A program made the translations under genes and the position numbers. Below the pieces are notes generated by a model. That model was not told the DNA's origin. It saw nothing but the letters and a program-made list of their open reading frames with translations, and did not search any database. DNA of 64,000 nt, from NCBI GenBank assembly GCA_025055115.1, contig JANWYJ010000080.1:1-64000 (forward strand), given 5' to 3'. Below, piece after piece: positions 34,136 through 43,151 of the stretch. This DNA comes from Gemmata sp. Lineage in GTDB: Bacteria; Planctomycetota; Planctomycetia; Gemmatales; Gemmataceae. The first letter of the stretch is position 1. The number at the start of each line of letters is the position of its first letter.

Positions 34136-37116
34136 TCCCCGTCGACGACGCAATGTTCGAGCTGTTCCGTGAAGAAGTCCGGGCGCATGCGGATACGTTG
34201 GCCGCGGGGCTGATCACTCTCGACCCGCATTCCCCCGATCCGGCCCTGCTGGAATCGCTCATGCGGGCGGCACACTCCATCAAAGGCGCGGCCCGGATTG
34301 TTGGGATCGATGCCGCGGTTCGCCTGGCCCATGTGATGGAAGATGCCTTGGTCGCCGCTCAAGCCGGCAGTATCCGTCTGACGGCCGAGGATATTGATGA
34401 TTTGCTGCAAGGAACCGATCGGTTGGCCCAACTGGCGACCCTGACAAGCCAAACGGTGGCCCAATGGGAAACCGACAACGCCGCCGCGGTTGAGCAACTC
34501 GAACCGCGCTTCCGCGCCATGGCCCAGGGCACACAGCGCACGCCAGCCTCATCCCCAACGCCCTCGGTATCCCCGCAATCCCCTCCATCCTCCTCCCCAA
34601 CACCCCCGCGGCCTTCTGAAACCTCGCCCCAGCAACGCGCTGAAACTCCACCCCAGGAACGCGGCGAACAACCCACTGCCGACACGCCTTCCCCCACGGT
34701 GGGATTCCCCCCTCCGCCGGCGTTCGAACGGGCCAACATCCCCAAAGACCCCTTCCCTCTGCCGCCGGAGCATGGAATATTCGACTTGTTCCGGGAAGAG
34801 GTTCGGAGCTACTTGCTGAGCCTGCAGAAATTAGTTCCCGCATTGGCCACGGATCCCACCGCCACCGATACCGCTCTGGAAACGCTCAAATTCCTCCGTG
34901 GGGCCGCCCGATTGGCCAAGTGCGAACCCGTAGCCGAGTTGGCCCGTGCGATCACGCAGTATCTGCACGCCACACGCGAACAACACCAAACCATTTCGCC
35001 GGAAGGGCAAAATTGGCTGCACTATGCCATCGCCACCCTAGCCCCCCTTCTGACGACCGATGAGGAGAACTTCCCGGCCTGGGTCGCTTCCGAGGAAGCG
35101 CGCTTGGCCGAAGTCAGCCGGGTTTTTCTGGGCGTGGTCGCTGCTTCCGCACGCCGTCAAGCGATCGCTCCTTCTCCACCTGTTCCCCCCTCTGCCCCCC
35201 CGTCCTCGCAACCTGAACCCAAAACCGCGTCGGCGGCAGCGGCGGCCAGTACCCGTCCTTCCATCACGACCGACCGTGAAGATGCCCCGCGGAAGGTTTT
35301 TCCGCAAATGGCGGAATCCTCACCAGCTTCTCAGACATCAAGCACTAAAGCATCCTCGACGGCACCTGCGGAAGCTGTTGTTCGCGTCACAGCGCAAAGT
35401 TTGAGCCGTTTGATGGGCTTGGCAGGGGAATCGTTGGTACAAGCCCGTTGGCTACCGACGTTTTCCACAGCGTTGTTGAAATTGAAAAAGCAGCACGATC
35501 TGTTAGCGACGATGTTGGACAGTGTTTTCCACGCGGCCGTAGGGGGGGCACCCCCGGCCCTGTGGGCCGATTGGATCGCCCAAACCCGACAGCAGTTGGG
35601 GCAGTGTCGGCGTATTTTGCAAGCCGAGATGGCGAATTTTGACGATCACGCGGCCCGGGCCGAGGACCTCAACACCCGTTTGTATCGCGAAGTCATTACC
35701 AGTCGGATGCGGCCCTTTGCCGACGGTGTTCATGCTCTGCCGCGGCTCGTTCGCGACATGGCCCGGACCTTAGGGAAAGAAGCTCGTCTGGTGGTGCTGG
35801 GCGAGCGCACCGAAGTGGATCGGGATATTCTGGAACGGCTGGAGTCGCCACTGGCCCATCTCGTTCGCAATGCGGTCGATCACGGGTTGGAAACCCCCGA
35901 TGTCCGTACGGCCCACGGGAAATCCCCCGCCGGCACCATTACCATTGAAGCCCGCCATCGTGCCGGCATGTTGCTGGTCACCGTCAGCGACGATGGGGCG
36001 GGGATCGATTTGCAACGCTTGCGTCAGAAGGTCATTGAGAAAGGCTTGAATACCCCGGAGGTCGTAGCCCGTCTGACGGACAACGAGCTGCTGGAATTTC
36101 TCTTTCTGCCAGGGTTTAGTACGGCACCGCAGGTGACGGAATTTTCGGGTCGCGGGGTGGGATTGGATGTCGTCCAAGACACCATTCGCCGTGTTGGTGG
36201 TAATGTCCGCATCACCACCACCCGCGGCCAGGGAACAACCTTTCACCTGCAACTGCCGCTGACCCTCTCGGTCATTCGGGCCGTGGTGGCAGATATTGCC
36301 GGCGAACCCTACGCCTTCCCGCATACACGCATCGACCGACTCATCCGCGTTCGCCGCGATCAGGTCAGGTCCTTGGAACATCGGCAGTTTGTCACGGTGG
36401 ATGGTCAGAATGTCGGCTTGGTGATGGCATCCCAAATGTTGGACATTCCGTCCCAAACCCCGCCTGTGGATGAATTACCCGTCATTCTCTTGAGCGATGC
36501 CAGTGGGGAATACGGCCTGGTCGTGGATCGTTTCCACGGGGAGCAAGATTTGGTCGTCCGTCCTCTCGATCCGCGTTTGGGGAAAGTTCCGAATTTGAGT
36601 GCCGCGGCCATTCTCGACGATGGCTCCCCGGTACTGATTGTCGATGTCGAGGATATGATCCGTTCGATGGACCAATACATCCAAACGGGTTCGTTGGTCC
36701 CCTGCGATACGCGCCCCCCCGGTCGCCAACGGCGCAAACGAGTTTTGGTCGTGGATGATTCGATCACGGTCCGGGAAGTGGAACGCCAATTGCTGCTCAA
36801 CCAAGGCTACGAGGTCAGCGTGGCCGTGGATGGAGCCGATGGCTGGAACCAGGTTCGTGCGGGCACTTACGATTTACTGATCACCGATGTTGACATGCCG
36901 CGCATGAATGGTCTGCAACTGGTTCAAGCGGTGCGAGCCGATGAGAAACTCCGCGATTTGCCCGTAATCATTGTATCCTATAAAGAACGCGACGAAGACC
37001 GCACCCGGGGACTAGAAGTGGGAGCCAACGCTTACCTCACCAAAAGCAGTTTCCACGACAACCGTTTCATTGAAGCGGTCGTCGATTTAATTGGACCGGC
37101 CGATCAACTATACTAA
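34132..37116 (+). CDS. CheA-type hybrid kinase, WspE position, with two Hpt domains
   Basis: 994 residues. Hpt1 at residues 7-115 with phospho-His H48 (AAHSIKGAAR). A Pro-rich linker, then a degenerate second Hpt-like domain at 214-330, opening FDLFREEVRSYL as the first does but with K253 in place of His. After another flexible linker come the dimerisation helix (417-570), HATPase with RNAVDHGLETP, VSDDGAGID and GRGVGLDVV (572-710), a CheW-like regulatory domain (710-850), and a C-terminal receiver (867-994) with D919. The hybrid CheA-receiver is the WspE layout. Expected to phosphorylate the receiver-phosphatase and WspF. Confidence 0.95.
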   Translation: MIPVDDAMFELFREEVRAHADTLAAGLITLDPHSPDPALLESLMRAAHSIKGAARIVGIDAAVRLAHVMEDALVAAQAGSIRLTAEDIDDLLQGTDRLAQLATLTSQTVAQWETDNAAAVEQLEPRFRAMAQGTQRTPASSPTPSVSPQSPPSSSPTPPRPSETSPQQRAETPPQERGEQPTADTPSPTVGFPPPPAFERANIPKDPFPLPPEHGIFDLFREEVRSYLLSLQKLVPALATDPTATDTALETLKFLRGAARLAKCEPVAELARAITQYLHATREQHQTISPEGQNWLHYAIATLAPLLTTDEENFPAWVASEEARLAEVSRVFLGVVAASARRQAIAPSPPVPPSAPPSSQPEPKTASAAAAASTRPSITTDREDAPRKVFPQMAESSPASQTSSTKASSTAPAEAVVRVTAQSLSRLMGLAGESLVQARWLPTFSTALLKLKKQHDLLATMLDSVFHAAVGGAPPALWADWIAQTRQQLGQCRRILQAEMANFDDHAARAEDLNTRLYREVITSRMRPFADGVHALPRLVRDMARTLGKEARLVVLGERTEVDRDILERLESPLAHLVRNAVDHGLETPDVRTAHGKSPAGTITIEARHRAGMLLVTVSDDGAGIDLQRLRQKVIEKGLNTPEVVARLTDNELLEFLFLPGFSTAPQVTEFSGRGVGLDVVQDTIRRVGGNVRITTTRGQGTTFHLQLPLTLSVIRAVVADIAGEPYAFPHTRIDRLIRVRRDQVRSLEHRQFVTVDGQNVGLVMASQMLDIPSQTPPVDELPVILLSDASGEYGLVVDRFHGEQDLVVRPLDPRLGKVPNLSAAAILDDGSPVLIVDVEDMIRSMDQYIQTGSLVPCDTRPPGRQRRKRVLVVDDSITVREVERQLLLNQGYEVSVAVDGADGWNQVRAGTYDLLITDVDMPRMNGLQLVQAVRADEKLRDLPVIIVSYKERDEDRTRGLEVGANAYLTKSSFHDNRFIEAVVDLIGPADQLY

Positions 37117-37135
37117 TTAACAGGATAAGCTGCGA

Positions 37136-38176
37136 ATGCGCATCGCGATTGTGAACGATTCCGCCCTCGCACGCGAAGTCCTCCGCCGGGTGGTCTTGTC
37201 GCAACCGGGCTATGTCGTGGCCTGGCAAGCCGAGGATGGTGAAGAAGCGGTGGCCCGAGCCACGGCCGATCCGCCCGATGTGATTCTCATGGACCTCATC
37301 ATGCCCCGGCTCGATGGGGTGGCCGCTACCCGGCAGATCATGAAACACGCGCCGTGTCCGATTCTTGTCGTCACCGTCAGTGTCTCAAACAATTACGCTC
37401 TCGCCTGCCAAGCGATGGGTGCTGGGGCGCTGGATGCCGTCGACACACCTCAACTCAGCCCCACAGGAACGATTCTCAATGCCGAAAAGCTCATAAGACG
37501 CTTAAAACAACTCGAAGCAGAATTAGCCGGCGTCACCGGTTCGAGTGTCATCGCCGTGCAGAAAGTGGGACCGGCGCCCGCCGATTTCCCCCCCCTGGTT
37601 CTTCTGGGAGCTTCCACCGGCGGTCCGGAAGCCCTGACCCACATCCTCTCCAGCTTCCCGAAAGATTTTCCTGCCGCGGTGCTCATCAGCCAGCATATTG
37701 GAGTCGATTTTGCCCCTGGGCTGGTCCAACAATTGGCCACCTGGTGCCGGCTCCCCGTGCGGGCCGCGAAATCGGGCGATGCCCCCAACCCCGGATGGGT
37801 TTATGTCGCGGTCAGCAACGATCATCTGGAGCTGGGGCCGGACCGCCTGTTACGATACACCGCTCATCCCCGCCATTGCCCCTATCGACCGTCCATTGAT
37901 GTCTTGTTCACCAGTGCGGCGGCTCACAGTGCTCGCTTGGGTGTCGCGGCGCTGTTGACAGGGATGGGGGCCGATGGCGCTGCCGGCCTACTCCGCCTCC
38001 GCAGCGTTGGTTGGCACACTATTGCTCAGGATGAAGCCACCTGCGTGGTTTATGGCATGCCCAAAGCCGCCATGGAACGCCGCGCAGCGGTCGAAGTGCT
38101 GCCACTGCAACACATCGGCGACAGCATTGTGTCGAAAATCTTGGCGCAGACGCGCAATAGTCCCCGACCCGACTAG
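37136..38176 (+). CDS. CheB-type methylesterase, WspF position
   Basis: 346 residues. Receiver (residues 1-120) with D53 as phospho-acceptor; the usual acidic pair is N7-D8. The methylesterase domain has the catalytic triad in LLGASTGGPEAL (S160), SQHIGVDF (H187) and GMGADGAAG (D280). It removes methyl groups from the receptor, giving adaptation. ATG 37136 follows AGGATAAG at about 10 nt and lies 19 bp after the kinase gene; it is the last gene of the operon. In pseudomonads wspF is followed by wspR; here the corresponding receiver gene is at the front. Confidence 0.95.
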   Translation: MRIAIVNDSALAREVLRRVVLSQPGYVVAWQAEDGEEAVARATADPPDVILMDLIMPRLDGVAATRQIMKHAPCPILVVTVSVSNNYALACQAMGAGALDAVDTPQLSPTGTILNAEKLIRRLKQLEAELAGVTGSSVIAVQKVGPAPADFPPLVLLGASTGGPEALTHILSSFPKDFPAAVLISQHIGVDFAPGLVQQLATWCRLPVRAAKSGDAPNPGWVYVAVSNDHLELGPDRLLRYTAHPRHCPYRPSIDVLFTSAAAHSARLGVAALLTGMGADGAAGLLRLRSVGWHTIAQDEATCVVYGMPKAAMERRAAVEVLPLQHIGDSIVSKILAQTRNSPRPD

Positions 38177-38372
38177 CCCACATCAATCCCTGACCTGACT
38201 CGCCCGCGTCGACCGAAAGCCGGCCCCAACCCGCATCGACCCAAAGCCAGCCGAAAGCTATCCTCGGTCGCACTGCCGGCTTCATTCCAATTGTGAAGAG
38301 CGGAAATTGTGGAGAGCGGAAGGCGATGAGAGGCAAGCCCTCGTCGTCCGCAAGCATCGTCTTATGATCAAA

Positions 38373-38512
38373 GTGATATCATCGGAACTGTAAGGGAAGC
38401 GATCAGCCGACACGTTGGGTGGGATTCACGATTTCCAGCAAATCGTGATATCATCGGAACTGTAAGGAAAGCGATCAGCCGACACGTTGGGTGGGATTCA
38501 CGATTTCCAGCA
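38373..38512. repeat. Near-perfect tandem 72-bp duplication
   Basis: GTGATATCATCGGAACTGTAAGG starts both copies, at 38373 and 38445, and the second runs to about 38512 before diverging. Only one base in the shared part differs (GGG versus GGA). It lies between the chemosensory operon and a tRNA gene. There are no spacers, so it is not a CRISPR array. The high identity suggests a recent event. Confidence 0.95.
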
Positions 38513-38538
38513 CCATCTGGCGGCAAGGCAATTCACAG

Positions 38539-38613
<75 letters not shown>

Positions 38614-39062
38614 AACCTTCGACATTGGCGTTGTAATCCTTCCGCCACGAAATGGCAACCGCGATTCTCCCCACCCTGGCCAACTCCATGCCGACCCACT
38701 CGCCACGAACCTCGCCGAACGGCCACCGCGCCACCCCGTTATCATCACCGGACGGCGACTCATCTCGCGATCCCCCCTTCCTCTGCTCAATCGGAAAAAT
38801 CACCACCCTCCCACGAGGCTCACGGAAACTCAACGGCCATGCCGACGGCTCATCACTCCCGCGGTTGGAACAGTCTTACGCTGCCGAAGCCAAGACTTGC
38901 AACGAATGAACGGCCCGATTTCCTCCCCCGCCGGGCTTCCCGTCCCTTGCAAGCCGACTTCTAGACCGTTAGCCTGACAAATATCGCCAACAACTGTTGA
39001 ACAAGAACAGTTATCGTTTTAGGGCATAGTCACTCTCACTGGTTTACGGTTCGGGGTCATCG
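38614..39062. other. 450-bp spacer, no feature supported
   Basis: Several short overlapping frames on both strands run through this stretch, but none has a plausible start site or any recognisable protein motif. I see no strong hairpin or repeat. Confidence 0.5.
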
Positions 39063-40496
39063 ATGAAATTCCCTTCGCGGCTCCTGATGCTTCGGACACT
39101 GGCACTGACCATCGGGTTCGCACTTTTCGCGCCAAAAGCCGGTTCGCAACCCGATGACACCAAATACCCGGTCTGGCCGTCGGCCGTGGCCAACGACTTG
39201 CGGCAAAACCAGAAGGGTCGTCTGCAGGGTATCCCCGAGGCGGAAATTCCGGCCGTGCGGGCCAAATTCAAAACGATGGCCGAGTATTTCGCCGCGATTG
39301 TCGCTCACCCGGCCACCTGGAAAACCTCACAAGACCTTAAAGCCAAAGCCCCCAATGATGGGCGGATGGCTTTGGAGGGGGATAACGGCGTTTTTGCGGA
39401 ATTGGATCGGTTCTTGCTGGAACCGGTCTTGGGTGGCACGCGTGTGGGCAGAGATCAGACCGTCTACATTCATGAATTCGGGGCCGCTCTCGATGCCGCG
39501 TTTGCACAACTGTTCACACACGATGAACAGATTGTCCGCATCAATGCGGCCCGAGTCTATGCGCATTTTGCCCGCACCGGGGCACCGGCCCACTATCCGA
39601 CGATCACGAAAATTTTGGCCAATCCGGAGGCCCCCACCGAATTGAAGTATTACCTATTCCAAGCCGCTGCGGCACTGTTGGCTGCTCCCGATGTCACGGA
39701 GTTGGAAACGCGGAAGCATTCTGGCTCACCGGAAGCTGTGGGTGCGTTAGTGAAAGCCCTGATGGATTGCGTGACCGAACCGGCCATGCTTCTCCCAGGT
39801 TTTAAGCGCGAATCGGCCACACCGGAGCAACTCTCGGTGATCGGCATGGTCCGCCGTCAGGCCGTTCGGGCTTTGGCGCAAGTGAAATTTGTGAAAATTC
39901 CCGGACCGGACGGCAAAACACCTCTTTATCCGGTCTATCCGCTGGTGCGCGTGGCCATGAGTGATCCGAACTTGCTCCCCGCGCCAACGCCGGCGGAGGT
40001 GGCCGAGGCGGCGATCGGCATCATGAACATGGCCCCGATCGAATTCCGCGTCAACCGCTTTGTGAAAGTGACGGAATACAACGTGGATGTGGCGATCGAA
40101 GCGATTACGCAAGCTCTCATCACCTTCGCCACGCCGCGGGCCGCCAACGCCAACGATCGTTCGATCCCCTGGCGCAATTACGCTCTGCGCCTGGCCGAAG
40201 CGATGTTCAAATGGCGAACCCTCTTCACCACCGATTACGACCCCAAACAGCCCACGAAGTTCGATCCGGCGGCCATTCCCCCCCTCTTCAAAGAACTGTA
40301 TGATGAAGCTATTCCCAAAGTTCTGGCGCGGATTGAAAAGGTGGATGCGACCGGCCGGCCGGGGGTCGAACCCGTAGAAGTCGGCGTTCTCCGCAATCTG
40401 CTGAAGAAGATGCAAGCCAATCCGCAACGGAAGACGGTGCTCATTGAAGGGCTACCGGAAACCACGATTCTCTTCCCGGCGCCCGCGAAGAAATGA
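39063..40496 (+). CDS. Secreted protein with helical repeats, unknown function
   Basis: 477 residues with a signal peptide (LLMLRTLALTIGFALFAPKAGS). The rest is mainly helical with HEAT/ARM-like repetition (IVRINAARVYAHFARTG, LKYYLFQAAAALLAAPDV, VRRQAVRALAQVKFVKIP, VAEAAIGIMNMAPIEFRVNR), suggesting a superhelical scaffold. I see no catalytic motif. It is 125 bp upstream of another secreted protein on the same strand, separated by a tandem duplication, so the two may be co-transcribed. No family assigned. Confidence 0.75.
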   Translation: MKFPSRLLMLRTLALTIGFALFAPKAGSQPDDTKYPVWPSAVANDLRQNQKGRLQGIPEAEIPAVRAKFKTMAEYFAAIVAHPATWKTSQDLKAKAPNDGRMALEGDNGVFAELDRFLLEPVLGGTRVGRDQTVYIHEFGAALDAAFAQLFTHDEQIVRINAARVYAHFARTGAPAHYPTITKILANPEAPTELKYYLFQAAAALLAAPDVTELETRKHSGSPEAVGALVKALMDCVTEPAMLLPGFKRESATPEQLSVIGMVRRQAVRALAQVKFVKIPGPDGKTPLYPVYPLVRVAMSDPNLLPAPTPAEVAEAAIGIMNMAPIEFRVNRFVKVTEYNVDVAIEAITQALITFATPRAANANDRSIPWRNYALRLAEAMFKWRTLFTTDYDPKQPTKFDPAAIPPLFKELYDEAIPKVLARIEKVDATGRPGVEPVEVGVLRNLLKKMQANPQRKTVLIEGLPETTILFPAPAKK

Positions 40497-40536
40497 TAGC
40501 GTTCGCACCCCGGGAAGCAGGACGGACCGACTTCTA

Positions 40537-40584
40537 AGGAAGGGCATTCCACCAACGACTGAGGAAGGGCATTCCACCAACGAC
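40537..40584. repeat. 25-bp tandem duplication
   Basis: AGGAAGGGCATTCCACCAACGAC occurs at 40537 and 40562 without mismatch over 23 bases, between two secreted-protein genes. It may carry a duplicated ribosome-binding-like AGGAAGGG, but both copies are too far from ATG 40621 to be obvious. Confidence 0.9.
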
Positions 40585-40620
40585 CTTGTCGCCGGCCTGC
40601 GCCGGCTTCGGGAGTATCAC

Positions 40621-42828
40621 ATGAGGCGTGCATTTCTGGCGGTGGCAATCCTGCTAACGGCGGCCGTATCCCCCACCTTCGCGGGTTATATCATCATCCG
40701 CGTCTTATTGGAAACGACCGACCCCGGTCCGACCCTGCCCGGCATGCCCGGCCCCGGGGAACCGGGGGATTTCTACGACGACGACGACCGCGGCGGCAAG
40801 TTCGGTAACTTCCCCCCGCGCGGTAGTATCGGCCCATTGCCCCCCCCCGGCATGGGTTCCCCGGGTGCCCCCACCGATCCGAGCAAAACGCCTCCGGACC
40901 ACGACCCGCGCCGCTCCATCGTCGTCATCATTCCCACCGAAACCGATCTGGTGTCCAAACCATTGGACGAATCGAAAGCGTTTAATGAATATCACAACCC
41001 CTACTACCGCAAATTCGTCACCCACTGGTACGGTCGCCGTCTGACGCCGATTCTGTTTGTCGATAGCACCTCGATTCAGCTCTACGAGCAACTCTTGGAT
41101 AAGCCGGATCGCCGGAAAACCTATGCCACGCTCTTGCGGCAACAGTATCAGGCGTGGCTGAAATCGAAAACCGACGTCAACGCCCTCTACGAGGCTCTCA
41201 TCGCGGCCTTGCGCGCGGGGATCATCCGCGACCTCAATCCCCCGAAAGAAGACCTGCCCCCTGCCGATGCCCTGAAAATCGCCCAAGAACTTCTCGACGT
41301 GGCCGCGGCGAAAAAAATCCCCTTGCCGGAGAAAGTGCAACGCTTTGTTCAAGCCTGGCGACCCATGCACGAAGCGATCAAAACACCGGTCAGCCTTCGG
41401 AGCAGTACCGCCGAAAATTGGAAGAGCGTTCTCGACGCTCGCAAGGTGAAAGTGATCGGCCACTACGCCCTCATTTACTGGGATACTCCCGACTCCCCCC
41501 CCAACGACGAAGTGGGTCGGCGCGCCACTCAGCTCAACGACCACTTCTACGCTTACTTTTTGTGGCACGCAACACGCGGGATTGTTCTTCCCGTGCCCAC
41601 CAAGCCGCTTTTGGTCGTGTTAGCGGCCGAAGGCAAACAAATGCGGCCTTTGCGTCAAGCCCTCGACGGCCTGCCCATGCACACCGCGGCCTTCTATTCG
41701 ACCGAACATAGCCTGTTGGTGCTGTCCCCCGAGCGGCTCGATAACATTGCACAGACTTTCATTCGGCAAAATGACCAGATTTTCAAGCGCGGTCTCAGTC
41801 GCGACCCCCTGTTGCGGGGTGAAATCCCAAAACTCGACGCCACGGGGGAAAAAGGCTCCAAACCCGCCGATGTCGCCCGGGCCAGTACTCTCGCTTTGGT
41901 AGAAAAGTTCTTCGCCGACGACTCGGAAATAGCCGCGGTGACGGCGGAAGGCACCCGGCAATTGCTCTTCGAAACCGGTCAACTCCCGCAGTATGTGGCC
42001 ATTCCTCATTGGCTCAGCTTCGGGGCTGTCAGCTTCTTCAGCCGCCCCCGAACACCTGCCTACGTGAAGCTGGGCGAAGACGAGAAGCCCACCATGGCCG
42101 TGGCCCTGCGCGATGGCTACGATCTCCCCAACTTCTATCATCATCGGTACTTCCGCGATCTAGAAGATAAGAAAGAATTGAATCCCAACCGAGCCAAATT
42201 GCTCGAACATGTCCTCACGGATGCCTATTTTGCCGGCATCAAAAACGGCGACGACCCCGACCCGGCCCCCGAAACCAAAAAGAAGGACAAAGACAAACCC
42301 AAAGGCCCTGTCACCGGGAAAGGGCCGATCGGCAGCCCCGGCCCGTTCCCAGGCCCTGGCTATGGCCCCGGCGACGACCCCACCGGTGGCCTACTACCGC
42401 CGCCGGATGTCGAAAATCCCATCGTGTTACTTCGCAAGAAACGCGAACGGCTGACGATCAAAGCGCAAGCGACCGCGTGGGCACTCTACTACTACCTGGC
42501 TCAGGAGAAACCGGCCCAACTCCAACAGTATCTCGCGGAACTTAACAAGTTCCCCCGCGACCTGCCCATTGATGGCCGCACGGCCTTCACCATTTTCATC
42601 CGCGTCTTCGACCTCACGAACCCTTCCAACGGCACCGTCGATTCAGCCAAGTTCCAGAAATTCGCTGAAGAATGGGTGGCGGCCATTCTCAACGAATCGC
42701 CCACATGGATCGACCTGCCGGTGGTCATCCCCGAGAAGCCCAAAGACCCCGATCCGAAGAATCCCATGACGCCTGTGCCCAAATTCGGTTCTCCTCCCAT
42801 GGGTCCGGGTGTCCCGGCCCGGCCGTAA
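40621..42828 (+). CDS. Secreted DUF1570-like protein without HExxH
   Basis: 735 residues. ATG 40621 starts a signal peptide (MRRAFLAVAILLTAAVSPTFAG); the frame to 40444 is an extension. A Gly/Pro/Asp linker (residues 32-92) precedes the body. The segment TAEGTRQLLFETGQLP..PHWLSFGAVSFF (residues 441-473) aligns with the planctomycete DUF1570 peptidase motif HExxHQ...G...P.WL.EG...YF, but the metal-binding His residues are replaced (A442-E-G-T-R446), and E is lost from the later SFGAV. A Gly/Pro tract follows (GPFPGPGYGPGDDP) and the protein ends Pro-rich. Probably a non-catalytic relative; the family call is moderate. Confidence 0.7.
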   Translation: MRRAFLAVAILLTAAVSPTFAGYIIIRVLLETTDPGPTLPGMPGPGEPGDFYDDDDRGGKFGNFPPRGSIGPLPPPGMGSPGAPTDPSKTPPDHDPRRSIVVIIPTETDLVSKPLDESKAFNEYHNPYYRKFVTHWYGRRLTPILFVDSTSIQLYEQLLDKPDRRKTYATLLRQQYQAWLKSKTDVNALYEALIAALRAGIIRDLNPPKEDLPPADALKIAQELLDVAAAKKIPLPEKVQRFVQAWRPMHEAIKTPVSLRSSTAENWKSVLDARKVKVIGHYALIYWDTPDSPPNDEVGRRATQLNDHFYAYFLWHATRGIVLPVPTKPLLVVLAAEGKQMRPLRQALDGLPMHTAAFYSTEHSLLVLSPERLDNIAQTFIRQNDQIFKRGLSRDPLLRGEIPKLDATGEKGSKPADVARASTLALVEKFFADDSEIAAVTAEGTRQLLFETGQLPQYVAIPHWLSFGAVSFFSRPRTPAYVKLGEDEKPTMAVALRDGYDLPNFYHHRYFRDLEDKKELNPNRAKLLEHVLTDAYFAGIKNGDDPDPAPETKKKDKDKPKGPVTGKGPIGSPGPFPGPGYGPGDDPTGGLLPPPDVENPIVLLRKKRERLTIKAQATAWALYYYLAQEKPAQLQQYLAELNKFPRDLPIDGRTAFTIFIRVFDLTNPSNGTVDSAKFQKFAEEWVAAILNESPTWIDLPVVIPEKPKDPDPKNPMTPVPKFGSPPMGPGVPARP

Positions 42829-43151
42829 CCCGCCCCAAGCCCAGGCCACAGCACCGCGTCCTCCCCACGCATCGACACCTGGGGGAAGACGAACACAGTG
42901 ATATTGTGGCCGGGTTTTTCTGGTCAGCCCATGTTTGACGCCCGGCATCGACCCTTGAGGAAGCGAACAACCTCCCTGACGCCTAGCATTTTCGCCCACA
43001 GCCCAGCGGGCTTGCTAGTCGACGTTTGGAAGCGACGAACGACCTGACTTGCGCCGATCCGGATACAATCGCATCCGCAAGATGGAATTGACGGGCGCTG
43101 TGGCGGTGGAGTAAGGTTAGTGGTGGAGTAAGGTTAGCGGTACGATGTGAG
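42829..43151. other. 320-bp spacer with 17-bp tandem duplication
   Basis: GGTGGAGTAAGGTTAG is repeated at 43105 and 43122 just before the methyltransferase gene. A looser pair, CGCATCGACACCTGGGGGAAG and CGGCATCGACCCTTGAGGAAG, lies at about 42868 and 42943. No gene is seen. Confidence 0.6.

Noticed and set aside
38373-38512. CRISPR array
   Set aside because: Only two adjacent 72-bp copies with no spacer between them; this is a tandem duplication.
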